Positions 1-6,645 of a stretch of DNA of 24,465 nt are shown piece by piece. Position 1 is the first letter of the stretch. Each line of letters begins with the position of its first letter. The notes under the pieces are model-generated. The model saw only the letters and a program-made list of their open reading frames with translations, ran no database searches and was not told the origin of the DNA. The stretch is from JBBAGE01 sp041655055 (lineage in GTDB: Bacteria > Pseudomonadota > Alphaproteobacteria > Rhodobacterales > Rhodobacteraceae), in assembly GCA_041655055.1 (NCBI GenBank), contig JBBAGE010000015.1, forward strand, positions 1-24,465. The letters are read 5' to 3'. The position numbers and the translations under genes are program-made.

Positions 1-47
1 TACTTGACGGCTCCGCGCCTGCGCCCATTGCTCACGCCGCCGAATGA

Positions 48-434
48 TGGCACACAAAAGGAGAACAGACTCGATTTACGAGTGGCCCTGAAAACGGGGG
101 CAGGTCACCCGAAGTCACGATCGCGACGCCGGCACGCACCACTTTTGCCGAGTTAGCACGCAAATGGGATCGGCATATCGGCCATGAACAAGCCGCACGG
201 GCCGGTGGTGCAGCACGTTTGCGCTGGTGCCTGCGTGCAGTAGCGCTCGCAGCCTCTCCCCCGGTCGAGGCGGTACGAATTGCCCGCTCTGACCGCATTA
301 CCGGGCTGCGGACCCAAGCCCTCGCGCTGGCCTGCCTCACCCGGGTGCGCCTTTACCGCAGCCGCCGTATGCTTGGCCTCGGCTTAGGAGGCGGCAGCCA
401 CGGCCTTGCGGAAAGCTGGCGGCAGCAGGGCTGA
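48..434 (+). pseudogene. Unrecognised reading-frame remnant
   Basis: A frame runs open from an in-frame TGA at 45-47 to the TGA at 432-434, about 128 codons. It has no ATG near its beginning; the first usable initiators are a TTG at 219 and later codons, and there is no Shine-Dalgarno sequence in front of them. The translation is Arg/Ala-rich (for example residues reading TTFAELARKWDRHIG) and I do not recognise a family. The opposite strand is also open over 32-340, which is common in GC-rich DNA and weakens both. It lies tail to tail with the methyltransferase. It may be the 3' part of a degraded mobile or accessory gene, or not coding at all. Confidence 0.25.
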
Positions 435-474
435 ACCGGCCGGCGGCATAGCATGGCCGCGCGATTCGGCTGGC

Positions 475-1224
475 TTATGTAACATGTGCCTCATGATCGT
501 CAGCGACTGCGGTGGTGGCAGATGGCTCCCGCGGATATCGGGCAATCTTCCAATCCACCTTCTGCATCTGCGGGCCAGTGACAGGTATGGCCCTGACAAT
601 ATACTGCTTGGTCAGATAATGGCGGAATAAGCCCAGAGTCACGGCATTGAAAGCGCGCGTTCTGGGGCCCGACAGCCCTCCCAGCAGGCCGGCATCAACG
701 ATCAATCCTGCATCATTGGCCAGCCTGACCGTCGTCTCCTCGACAAACAACCTGGTATGGGTCCGATCCAGAATGCCGGCGTTCGTATAAGTGAAACGCC
801 GTCGCATCAGCAAGGGCAAGGAAACGCCGATATAGGAAACCGCTGGAACCGATATGATTACCGCACCTCCCGGCCGGAGCAGGCTTGCATAGCGGCGAAG
901 TGCATCTTCGGGAGACCTGAGATGCTCCAGCACATCCAAACAGAGGATCAGATCGAATGTCCCGATTTCTTCCGAAAAAGTCTCTGCGTCGCCGATGTGA
1001 TAGCTGTCCACACAAGTTTCTAGCGTGACGCGGTTGGAAGGTTCGTATTCGATTCCCACCGTTTCACTGTCAGGATAAAGCGATTTTAGCCAGTAAAGGG
1101 TTGCGCCGCTGCCGCAACCGACTTCAAGAATTCTTGTGCGACGCGGCGGCAGAAGCGGCGCAATTTCCCGCCGCGTATGCGCGAAATATGATGTCGTCTT
1201 GCTTGAATAATCTGGAGCAGTCAA
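475..1224 (-). CDS. Class I SAM-dependent methyltransferase
   Basis: Predicted cytosolic methyltransferase of 249 residues with a Rossmann-type SAM-binding fold. Motif I reads LEVGCGSG at residues 33-40, an acidic residue follows strand 2 at about E59 (VGIEYE), and the post-motif FDLILCLDVLEHL around residues 90-102 is typical of the UbiG-like/Methyltransf_11 and _23 groups. The later RPGG segment fits the loop before strand 5. The substrate cannot be read from the sequence; because polysaccharide genes lie next to it, a sugar or lipid-linked glycan is a reasonable guess. The gene is divergent from the VPLPA-CTERM gene, with 265 bp between the starts. Its base composition is lower in GC than most of the window, suggesting separate acquisition. 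No partner gene overlaps it. Confidence 0.88.
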   Translation of the reverse strand: MTAPDYSSKTTSYFAHTRREIAPLLPPRRTRILEVGCGSGATLYWLKSLYPDSETVGIEYEPSNRVTLETCVDSYHIGDAETFSEEIGTFDLILCLDVLEHLRSPEDALRRYASLLRPGGAVIISVPAVSYIGVSLPLLMRRRFTYTNAGILDRTHTRLFVEETTVRLANDAGLIVDAGLLGGLSGPRTRAFNAVTLGLFRHYLTKQYIVRAIPVTGPQMQKVDWKIARYPREPSATTAVADDHEAHVT

Positions 1225-1266
1225 ATTCCCGCCTCCACCCTATTGAAAGAAGGTCGATTGTCGCCC

Positions 1267-1286
1267 GATTGAGTCTTCTGTCAATC
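1267..1286. promoter_or_regulatory. Inverted repeat in divergent intergenic region
   Basis: GATTGA at 1267-1272 and TCAATC at 1281-1286 are perfect 6-bp inverted arms separated by 8 bp. The element sits about 40 bp upstream of the methyltransferase start and about 200 bp upstream of the VPLPA-CTERM start. The spacing of one helical turn between arm centres would suit a dimeric regulator, but no known factor is assigned. Confidence 0.25.
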
Positions 1287-1427
1287 AACAGCGGATCCGT
1301 CCTTCCGGCGCCAGCAAGGCCGGGCACCGCGACGCCCACATGGCACCCCGGCAGGGGACGTGCGCTTTCTGCCCCCGCGCCTTCCCCTGCAATTCCGGCT
1401 TGACCGCGCCCGCCGTCAGGCGCAGGC

Positions 1428-1456
1428 TTGGAAGATATTCGAGACTGTCATTTTAT
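1428..1456 (+). promoter_or_regulatory. Candidate promoter of the VPLPA-CTERM gene
   Basis: TTGGAA at 1428-1433 and TTTTAT at 1451-1456 are spaced by 17 bp and lie in a locally AT-rich stretch of a GC-rich region. The predicted transcript would start near 1463, giving a leader of roughly 27 nt that still contains the GGAGG ribosome binding site at 1476-1480. Confidence 0.35.
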
Positions 1457-1489
1457 ATTCCCATTGCCATACCCCGGAGGCGTCCGCCC

Positions 1490-2113
1490 GTGTTTTATCG
1501 CCTGCTTGCCCTGCCTTTCCTCGCCCTCGCCCTTATTATCCCCGGCGAAAGCCATGCCGTGACCGTCACCTTCGATCACGGTGCCGGCGCCTATCATGAT
1601 ACTGATACCGATGGCATTTATGATCTCTATATCGAGAACGGCGTATCGCTTTCAGGGATTTGGGGCCAACTGGCCGATGTCCCCGGCTATGCCCACCTCG
1701 ATAACCCGGGCGATGGTCATTACGCTGAAAAACTATATTTCACTTACGGTCGGCACTTCCATCTTAGAAATCTTGAGATTTGGGGCAACCACTTTGACTG
1801 CCCCGTGGATAACGGCTGCGGCCAGACCTATGAAAACGTCGTTCTCAGCGGCTATCGCGATGGCGCGCTCGTTTGGCGCGATCAGTTTGCCATGACGCCG
1901 GGCCCGATTGTTTATGTCGGTCCGCATGTGCGCCCGTTGGATTTGTTCGTGGTGCAGGCGCTGGACGGGCCCGGGATCTTTGAATATGGCAATCAGCATT
2001 TCAGCATCGACAACGTCGTCCTTGCCCCCGTGCCGCTGCCGGCGGGGATTGCGTTGCTTGGCGGGGCGCTGGCCGTGCTTGGGCTGATCCGGCGCCGGCG
2101 CTTTCAGGCGTAA
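1490..2113 (+). CDS. Secreted VPLPA-CTERM sorting-domain protein
   Basis: Predicted exported 207-residue protein and likely exosortase substrate. The GTG at 1490 is chosen because GGAGG (1476-1480) sits 9 nt upstream and because it places a clean signal peptide at the N-terminus (hydrophobic residues 4-18, cleavage after SHA near residue 23). Near the C-terminus, at about residue 181, comes VPLPA, then a hydrophobic helix (GIALLGGALAVLGLI) and a basic RRRR end: the three-part tail recognised by exosortases. The mature part has a DTDTDGIYD loop (residues 37-45) resembling D-x-D-x-D-G calcium-binding loops, two Cys (FDCPVDNGC), and a NVVLSGYRDG segment. Its own function is unknown. It converges on the tyrosine kinase gene with a 10-bp overlap of coding ends. 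Confidence 0.88.
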   Translation: MFYRLLALPFLALALIIPGESHAVTVTFDHGAGAYHDTDTDGIYDLYIENGVSLSGIWGQLADVPGYAHLDNPGDGHYAEKLYFTYGRHFHLRNLEIWGNHFDCPVDNGCGQTYENVVLSGYRDGALVWRDQFAMTPGPIVYVGPHVRPLDLFVVQALDGPGIFEYGNQHFSIDNVVLAPVPLPAGIALLGGALAVLGLIRRRRFQA

Positions 2114-2919
2114 TATCCGTAGCTCTGTTCCGGGTAGCGGCATTTGTTCAACACGATGCCGAGCACGTTGGTTTGTTCGGCCAGGTCGCGTTCGCAGGTG
2201 TCGGTTTCCTCGATCGAGCTGCGTTCGGCGGCCGCCAGCAACAGCACGCAATCCACCTTGCCGGCAAAGCCCAGCATATCGTCGCTGGCCTGCATCGGTG
2301 GCATGTCGAAAATCGTGATCGTGGGGGCGAAACGGGCCTCGTAATCGGCCAGCACGTCGGCCAGTTTCGCGCTTTGCAACAGTTCAGAAGAATTGCGGAT
2401 CGCCGCACGGCTAAAGCCAAAGGCGAGATTATCGCCATAGCGCACCATATGTTGCGCAATATCGTCGGTGCCATCCAGCGCTTGTGAAAGCTGCATCGGC
2501 TCGGCTTCCAGCCCGAGGGTGCGGCCCAGCGCGGGGCGGCGCATGTCAAGCTCGATCACCACGCTTTGGATATCGCCTTGGCGTGCAAGGCTAAAGGCCA
2601 GGTTGGCGCAGATCGTCGTTTTGCCGCAATCGCTGCCGGGCGAGGTGATCGCCAGCCGCCGCCAGTTATTCGCGCGCATTTGCTGCAAAATCCGGGTGCG
2701 CAACAGATCGAATGGTGTCGCATCGGCCCCGCCGGCAAAGGTCACGATCCGGTTATTGGCCATGACCCGTGCCGAAGGCGCCCATTCGCGCAACCCCGCC
2801 CAGGCGTCGCGAATCCCGTGTTGGCGCGGCGGCGGATTGGGGCTGCGGGGGCCCGAGCGCGCAGGCGCACCATTGCGGGTCGCGCGGGCTTTTTCGATGG
2901 CGGATTGAATGCGTTCCAT
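2104..2919 (-). CDS. CpsD/CapB-type tyrosine autokinase of the EPS locus
   Basis: Cytoplasmic BY-kinase that would act with the neighbouring chain-length protein to control polysaccharide polymer length and export. In the 271 residues the Walker A is PGSDCGKT (94-101), Walker A' is VIELDMRRP (121-129), and Walker B is TIFDMPP around D205. The C-terminal end carries a tyrosine cluster (Y262, Y267, Y269, Y270), the usual autophosphorylation tail. In Walker A' the first acidic residue is Glu where Asp is usual. It is a stand-alone kinase, not fused to its membrane activator, which ends 9 nt upstream in the same operon. This split arrangement is typical of exosortase-associated EPS loci. The stop codon lies inside the end of the convergent VPLPA-CTERM gene. 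Confidence 0.9.
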   Translation of the reverse strand: MERIQSAIEKARATRNGAPARSGPRSPNPPPRQHGIRDAWAGLREWAPSARVMANNRIVTFAGGADATPFDLLRTRILQQMRANNWRRLAITSPGSDCGKTTICANLAFSLARQGDIQSVVIELDMRRPALGRTLGLEAEPMQLSQALDGTDDIAQHMVRYGDNLAFGFSRAAIRNSSELLQSAKLADVLADYEARFAPTITIFDMPPMQASDDMLGFAGKVDCVLLLAAAERSSIEETDTCERDLAEQTNVLGIVLNKCRYPEQSYGYYA

Positions 2920-2928
2920 GGCGATATC

Positions 2929-4470
2929 CTAGTGAAAGAGCTGCGTCAGGCCGGTTTTATCCATCACATTGCTGACCAGCCGGTCCATGGGCAGCACGAA
3001 TTGATCAAAGGCAAACAACGCCGCGCCCGTGCCGATCACGGCCACCAAAACCGCCGCCGTCACCACGCTGCGCCGCGAAATTTGCTGCCTGCGGGTGCGG
3101 ATATAGGGCAGCGTGGCCAGCGGCTGAACGCCCAGGCGGGCCTGAATTTCGGAGGGGCGGCGGATCGCACTGTTGAACATCTCAAGCAGCAGGACCAGCC
3201 CAAGCCCCAAAAACAGCCCGCCCGCGAGACTGCCTGCGGCGATCAGCGGCCGGTTGGGGCTGGCGGGTTCAACCGGCAGGACCGCCTGTTCGATCACGGA
3301 AATCCGCTGGCCGCGCGACAGCAACTCGATACGTTCGCCGGTTTGCGCGCGCGCCAGCCGGTCAACCGCAAGGTTATATTGCCCGCGCGTGATGCTTTGA
3401 TCGCGGTCAAGTTCGGCCAGACGGGCGGCATTGGCCGGGCTCGCCGCGATTGCGGATTGAATCGTGGCCAATTCCTGCGCGGCCATTTCCTGTTGCGCGG
3501 CATTATATTCCAGTTCGCCATCGATTTCGGCCAGTTGCAATTCAAACTGGCTGGGCGCACCTGCAAGCGCGGGATCGATGCCGCCCTGGGCCGCAACCAC
3601 GCGCTGCAATGCCTCGATCCGGGTTTCAATGGCGCGGATGCGGGGGTTTTGCGGGGAATAGACCAAAAGCGCCGCTTCGTGTTCGTTTTGCAATTCCTGC
3701 AACTGGCGTTGTTCGGGGGTGCGCTGATCCGGGGCGAAATCGACCCGGCCCGTGCGTTCATAGAGTTCGACCAACCGGGCGCGCCGATCGGTCAATGCGG
3801 CGGCGGCGCGTTGCAGATCGTTGGTTTGCTGCAACAACGTCGTCTGGCGCGCGCGCAGATAGGGGATCGAATCGGGCAGACTTTCCTGATTGGCGCTTTG
3901 AAAGGCCAAAATCACGGCCCCCATCCGGTCGAGATCGGCGCCAAGCCGGTCAACCTCCTGGCGGAAAAACTCCAGCGTTTGGGCCGCGCGACCGGTGCGC
4001 ATCTGGACGTTTTCCTGCAAGATCATCGTCACAACGGCATTGGTCACCTGAAACGCCTGCTGCGGGCTGGTGCCGTCGAAAGACACGTTCACCGTTGTCG
4101 CCCGATCGCGCCCGGTGACCGGATCGATACGCAGCCGCGCGCGCTTGTCGTTGACCACGGCATTAGGCTCGATCCCCGGTTGATCGGCATAAATGCCAAA
4201 GCGGTTGGCCAGATCGATCATATTGCCGCGCGTGGTGATTTGCTGGGTGATGATCTGCAACTGTTCCAGATCGCCCGTCTGCACGGTGGACGAGGCCAAT
4301 TCGCCCGGGATCTGTTCCTGTTCGATCAGCAGCAATGCCTGCGCGCGGTATTTGGTGGGCAACAGCAGCGCCACCCCCACCCCAAGCGCGGTAACCGCCG
4401 ACAGCACCACCAGAAAATAAGGCAATCGCCGCAGAAAGATCGAAAAATAGAACCGGAGATCAAGTTTCAT
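2929..4470 (-). CDS. Wzz/Wzc-type polysaccharide chain-length determinant
   Basis: Inner-membrane polysaccharide co-polymerase of 513 residues, expected to regulate chain length and activate the kinase encoded next. It begins MKLDLRFYF at 4470, whose ATG overlaps the upstream TGA as ATGA. The first membrane helix spans about residues 17-37, a long periplasmic region rich in predicted coiled coil follows (about 170-390), then a PNRP motif near residue 404 and a second helix at about 408-430, as in the Wzz family. An extra hydrophobic segment near residues 468-490 precedes the C-terminus and would put the last 20-odd residues back on the periplasmic side, which is not standard for Wzz proteins. 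A longer frame reaches 4599 but would overlap the ATPase gene by over 100 bp and lacks support. Confidence 0.92.
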   Translation of the reverse strand: MKLDLRFYFSIFLRRLPYFLVVLSAVTALGVGVALLLPTKYRAQALLLIEQEQIPGELASSTVQTGDLEQLQIITQQITTRGNMIDLANRFGIYADQPGIEPNAVVNDKRARLRIDPVTGRDRATTVNVSFDGTSPQQAFQVTNAVVTMILQENVQMRTGRAAQTLEFFRQEVDRLGADLDRMGAVILAFQSANQESLPDSIPYLRARQTTLLQQTNDLQRAAAALTDRRARLVELYERTGRVDFAPDQRTPEQRQLQELQNEHEAALLVYSPQNPRIRAIETRIEALQRVVAAQGGIDPALAGAPSQFELQLAEIDGELEYNAAQQEMAAQELATIQSAIAASPANAARLAELDRDQSITRGQYNLAVDRLARAQTGERIELLSRGQRISVIEQAVLPVEPASPNRPLIAAGSLAGGLFLGLGLVLLLEMFNSAIRRPSEIQARLGVQPLATLPYIRTRRQQISRRSVVTAAVLVAVIGTGAALFAFDQFVLPMDRLVSNVMDKTGLTQLFH

Positions 4471-5330
4471 CTGACTGGCTCCCGCAAAACATAGGCCCCG
4501 CCGGCAAAGAAAACGCCATCCCCCAGCACCTGGCGCACCACGTTGGGCACAACGCGTTTGCGATTTTCGGTAAAAGTATAGACCATCGACAGATCGCAAA
4601 GCTGATTGACCAGCCGGGGCACGCCGCGCGTGGCCGAATGGATCATCAGGCAGGCGGGTTCATCAAACAGCATCGCGCCCGCCCCCGCCACCTTTAGCCG
4701 GTGCGCGATATAGGCGCGCACGGTGGGCGCATCCATCGCCGGGATATGAAAACTGGCGGTGATCCGCTGGGCAAATTGCGTCAGATCGGGGCGGCGGACG
4801 GTATCGCGCAATTCCGGCTGGCCCACCAGAACAAGCTGCAACAGCTCATCCTTGTTGGAATTGATATTGGTGAACATGCGCAATTCCTCAAGCGATTCCC
4901 GGCTAAGGTTCTGCGCCTCATCAAAGACCAACATCACCCGGCGGCCGGCGGCATATTCATCGACCATGAATTGCTGGAACTGGTGGAACATATCGACATA
5001 GGTATCGCCCGGCCCCACCGGCTGCGACAAAGCCTGTAGCACCCAGCGGATCAATTCACCCCGATCCCCGCTATGGGCATTGGCGATCATGCCGACCGTG
5101 ACATCATCATCAAGCGAGCGCAGCAATTGCAAAAGCAGCGTCGTCTTGCCCGCCCCGACTTCGCCCGAAATCAGCGTGATCGGCGCGCGGGTCATCACGC
5201 CATATTCCAGCATCGTATAGGCCTTGCGATGCTGCGCAGACCAGAACAGAAATTCGGGATCAGGCACCAACGAAAATGGCCGTTCATTCAGGCCGAAATA
5301 GCCCGTGTAAATACCCGATGCGCCATTCAT
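4467..5330 (-). CDS. ExeA/GspA-like AAA ATPase of exosortase/EPS locus
   Basis: Cytoplasmic P-loop ATPase of 287 residues, first gene of a three-gene minus-strand operon. It opens with the family signature YFGLNERPFSLVPDPEFLF, followed by Walker A GEVGAGKT (56-63), Walker B VMLVFDEAQNL (133-142) and a sensor-like VLVGQPELRD segment. This family resembles ExeA/GspA and is routinely found in exosortase-linked exopolysaccharide loci; its exact role there is not established. Unlike ExeA it has no C-terminal peptidoglycan-binding domain or membrane helix. Its TGA overlaps the ATG of the chain-length gene by 4 bp. The start at 5330 has only a weak ribosome binding site and a small ATGGC-CAAA-GCCAT hairpin (5343-5356) sits just upstream in the leader. 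Confidence 0.9.
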   Translation of the reverse strand: MNGASGIYTGYFGLNERPFSLVPDPEFLFWSAQHRKAYTMLEYGVMTRAPITLISGEVGAGKTTLLLQLLRSLDDDVTVGMIANAHSGDRGELIRWVLQALSQPVGPGDTYVDMFHQFQQFMVDEYAAGRRVMLVFDEAQNLSRESLEELRMFTNINSNKDELLQLVLVGQPELRDTVRRPDLTQFAQRITASFHIPAMDAPTVRAYIAHRLKVAGAGAMLFDEPACLMIHSATRGVPRLVNQLCDLSMVYTFTENRKRVVPNVVRQVLGDGVFFAGGAYVLREPVR

Positions 5331-5467
5331 AATTCAACCGGCATGGCCAAAGCCATTTCAAAAGAAATAGTCAAAATCAATCTCCGCACAAATGCGTGAC
5401 GGGCTGCCGGGCGCGAAACCCATGGGGGCGCGAATTGCCCCGACCTTCCCACAATATTATCTCTTTC

Positions 5468-5495
5468 AGAATACGCGGATATCGGTTTCTCGCAA
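5468..5495 (-). promoter_or_regulatory. Candidate promoter of the ATPase-Wzz-kinase operon
   Basis: Read on the minus strand, TTGCGA (5495-5490) and TATTCT (5473-5468) are separated by 16 bp. Each matches the vegetative consensus at four of six positions. The implied leader is about 130 nt. A second AT-rich block, TAATATTG, follows immediately and could be an alternative -10. Confidence 0.22.
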
Positions 5496-5542
5496 TGATC
5501 TTTGATGTATCCGGGCGATTTTGTTGAAATATCCTTATGGCA

Positions 5543-5558
5543 GGGGCCAAATGGCCCC
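5543..5558. promoter_or_regulatory. Near-perfect palindrome, operator-like
   Basis: GGGGCCA (5543-5549) and TGGCCCC (5552-5558) are perfect 7-bp inverted arms around a central AA. The element is centred in the divergent control region, about 215 bp from the ATPase start and 340 bp from the transferase start. There is no T-run on either side, so an operator is more likely than a terminator. Confidence 0.35.
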
Positions 5559-5730
5559 GCACTTCGCACCCCCGCCCGCGCCGCGACATCCCCGCGCCCG
5601 CCAAACCGATTCGCGCCGCCATAGCCCGCCACGCGGCGCGGATACCCCCGCAAACCGGCCGCGAAAGCCAGCATTTGCGACCCTGCGGGGGCGATCCCCG
5701 GAATGCCGCTAAAATACGTTGCGAAAAAGA

Positions 5731-5745
5731 TTAACTCAGTGTTAC
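5731..5745. promoter_or_regulatory. CtrA-like site TTAA-N7-TTAC
   Basis: TTAA (5731-5734), seven bases, TTAC (5742-5745): seven of eight positions match the CtrA consensus TTAA-N7-TTAA known from alphaproteobacteria. It ends 35 bp upstream of the candidate -35 of the priming transferase promoter, a position suited to activation. Confidence 0.3.
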
Positions 5746-5780
5746 GCTGATCCTGTCGGCACCTATTTTGGCGCCGGGAT

Positions 5781-5810
5781 TTGAAAAGTGATTATTCGAA
5801 TTTTTTTAAT
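5781..5810 (+). promoter_or_regulatory. Candidate promoter of the priming sugar transferase
   Basis: TTGAAA (5781-5786) and TTTAAT (5805-5810) each match the vegetative consensus at five of six positions, with an 18-bp spacer in a strongly AT-rich stretch. The leader to the ATG at 5896 would be about 80 nt. Confidence 0.38.
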
Positions 5811-5895
5811 CCGTGCCGCTGGGGGTATTTTCAAACCCTTGCGACGCTCAAATTTTAACAGCCTTTGATGGCGTGCAAGAGATTAGAGATATGCA

Positions 5896-6567
5896 ATGCC
5901 TTCTGATTTTTCATTCCCTCCACATCGAAGCGAAACCATTCACGCAACACCCCGTGCATTCGGCCTTTATGCGCATGGAACAAAGCGCGCGCTTGATATC
6001 GTGCTGATCTGCCTGGCCGCGCCATTCGTGGCGCCGATCGTGCTGATCCTTGCGGGGCTTGTGGCGCTGGACGGGCATAACCCCTTTTACCATCAGCCCC
6101 GGATCGGGCGCGGCGGTCGGATTTTCACCATGTGGAAGCTGCGCACCATGGTGCCCGATGCCGATGGCCGGCTGGCGTGTTTTCTGGATGAAAACGCCGA
6201 TGCCCGGCACGAATGGGACTGCACGCAAAAGCTCAAACATGATCCGCGCATCACCCGGTTTGGCTGTTTTCTGCGCAAGGCCTCGCTCGATGAACTGCCG
6301 CAACTGTGGAATGTCATTCGCGGCGACATGAGCCTTGTGGGGCCGCGCCCGATGATGCCCCAGCAACAGCCGCTTTATCCCGGCACGGCCTATTACCGGC
6401 TGCGCCCTGGCCTGACCTGCCTGTGGCAGATTTCGGATCGCAACGCCTGTTCCTTTGCCGCGCGCGCCGATTTTGACACGCGTTATGAACGCATCCTGTC
6501 GCTGCGCACCGATATTGCGATCCTGTTTGCCACTGTGGCCGTGGTGTTGCGCGGCACCGGTTATTAA
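5896..6567 (+). CDS. Priming sugar-phosphate transferase (ExoY/PssA-like)
   Basis: Monotopic phosphoglycosyl transferase of 223 residues that would move a sugar-1-phosphate from a nucleotide sugar to undecaprenyl phosphate, starting repeat-unit synthesis at the inner membrane. A re-entrant hydrophobic segment covers residues 33-58. The family signatures follow in order: KLRTM (81-85), SLDELPQLWNV (130-140) with the catalytic Asp-Glu pair at 132-133, GDMSLVGPRP (143-152) and RPGLTCLWQIS (170-180). It has the short, single-domain form without the N-terminal multi-helix region of WbaP or WcaJ. The sugar specificity is not readable. It is the first plus-strand gene after the divergent region, and two GC-rich hairpins follow its stop. 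Confidence 0.94.
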   Translation: MPSDFSFPPHRSETIHATPRAFGLYAHGTKRALDIVLICLAAPFVAPIVLILAGLVALDGHNPFYHQPRIGRGGRIFTMWKLRTMVPDADGRLACFLDENADARHEWDCTQKLKHDPRITRFGCFLRKASLDELPQLWNVIRGDMSLVGPRPMMPQQQPLYPGTAYYRLRPGLTCLWQISDRNACSFAARADFDTRYERILSLRTDIAILFATVAVVLRGTGY

Positions 6568-6574
6568 CCCGCGC

Positions 6575-6590
6575 AGGCCCCGCCGGGCCT
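6575..6590 (+). terminator. GC hairpin after priming transferase
   Basis: AGGCCC (6575-6580) and GGGCCT (6585-6590) form a perfect 6-bp stem with a 4-nt loop, 8 bp after the transferase stop. No T-run follows, so intrinsic termination is uncertain; it could instead slow polymerase or protect the upstream message. Confidence 0.3.
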
Positions 6591-6607
6591 CAGCGCGCCC
6601 CGCCCGC

Positions 6608-6623
6608 CCGGGCCGTTGCCCGG
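6608..6623 (+). terminator. Second GC hairpin before TPR gene
   Basis: CCGGGC (6608-6613) and GCCCGG (6618-6623) form a perfect 6-bp stem with loop CGTT, ending 22 bp before the TPR gene start. It is the second of two stacked hairpins in a 78-bp gap and again has no T-run, so a role in attenuation or differential message stability is as likely as termination. Confidence 0.28.
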
Positions 6624-6645
6624 CGATTTGATGAAAGGTGTTTTC

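Larger units (their letters stand above)
5331..5895. other. 565-bp divergent intergenic control region
   Basis: No convincing gene is present. The region separates the ATPase-led minus operon from the priming transferase on the plus strand. It holds a near-perfect palindrome (5543-5558), a CtrA-like site (5731-5745), candidate promoters facing each way (5468-5495 minus, 5781-5810 plus) and a small inverted repeat near the ATPase start (5343-5356). Its middle (about 5560-5700) is GC-rich and its flanks are AT-rich. Confidence 0.7.

Noticed and set aside
1340..1489. Upstream extension of the VPLPA-CTERM gene to an ATG at 1340
   Set aside because: It adds about 50 Arg/Pro-rich residues in front of a clear signal peptide, and the GGAGG site and candidate promoter both point to the GTG at 1490.
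2566..4494. Long plus-strand frame of about 640 codons antisense to the chain-length and kinase genes
   Set aside because: It is rich in Gln, Arg, Gly and His with no domain, and mirrors well-supported genes on the other strand; long antisense frames are normal in GC-rich coding DNA.
5327..5674. Minus-strand frame of 115 codons in the divergent control region
   Set aside because: No ribosome site, no homology I recognise, Arg/Gly-rich composition, and it overlaps the ATPase start and several regulatory elements.
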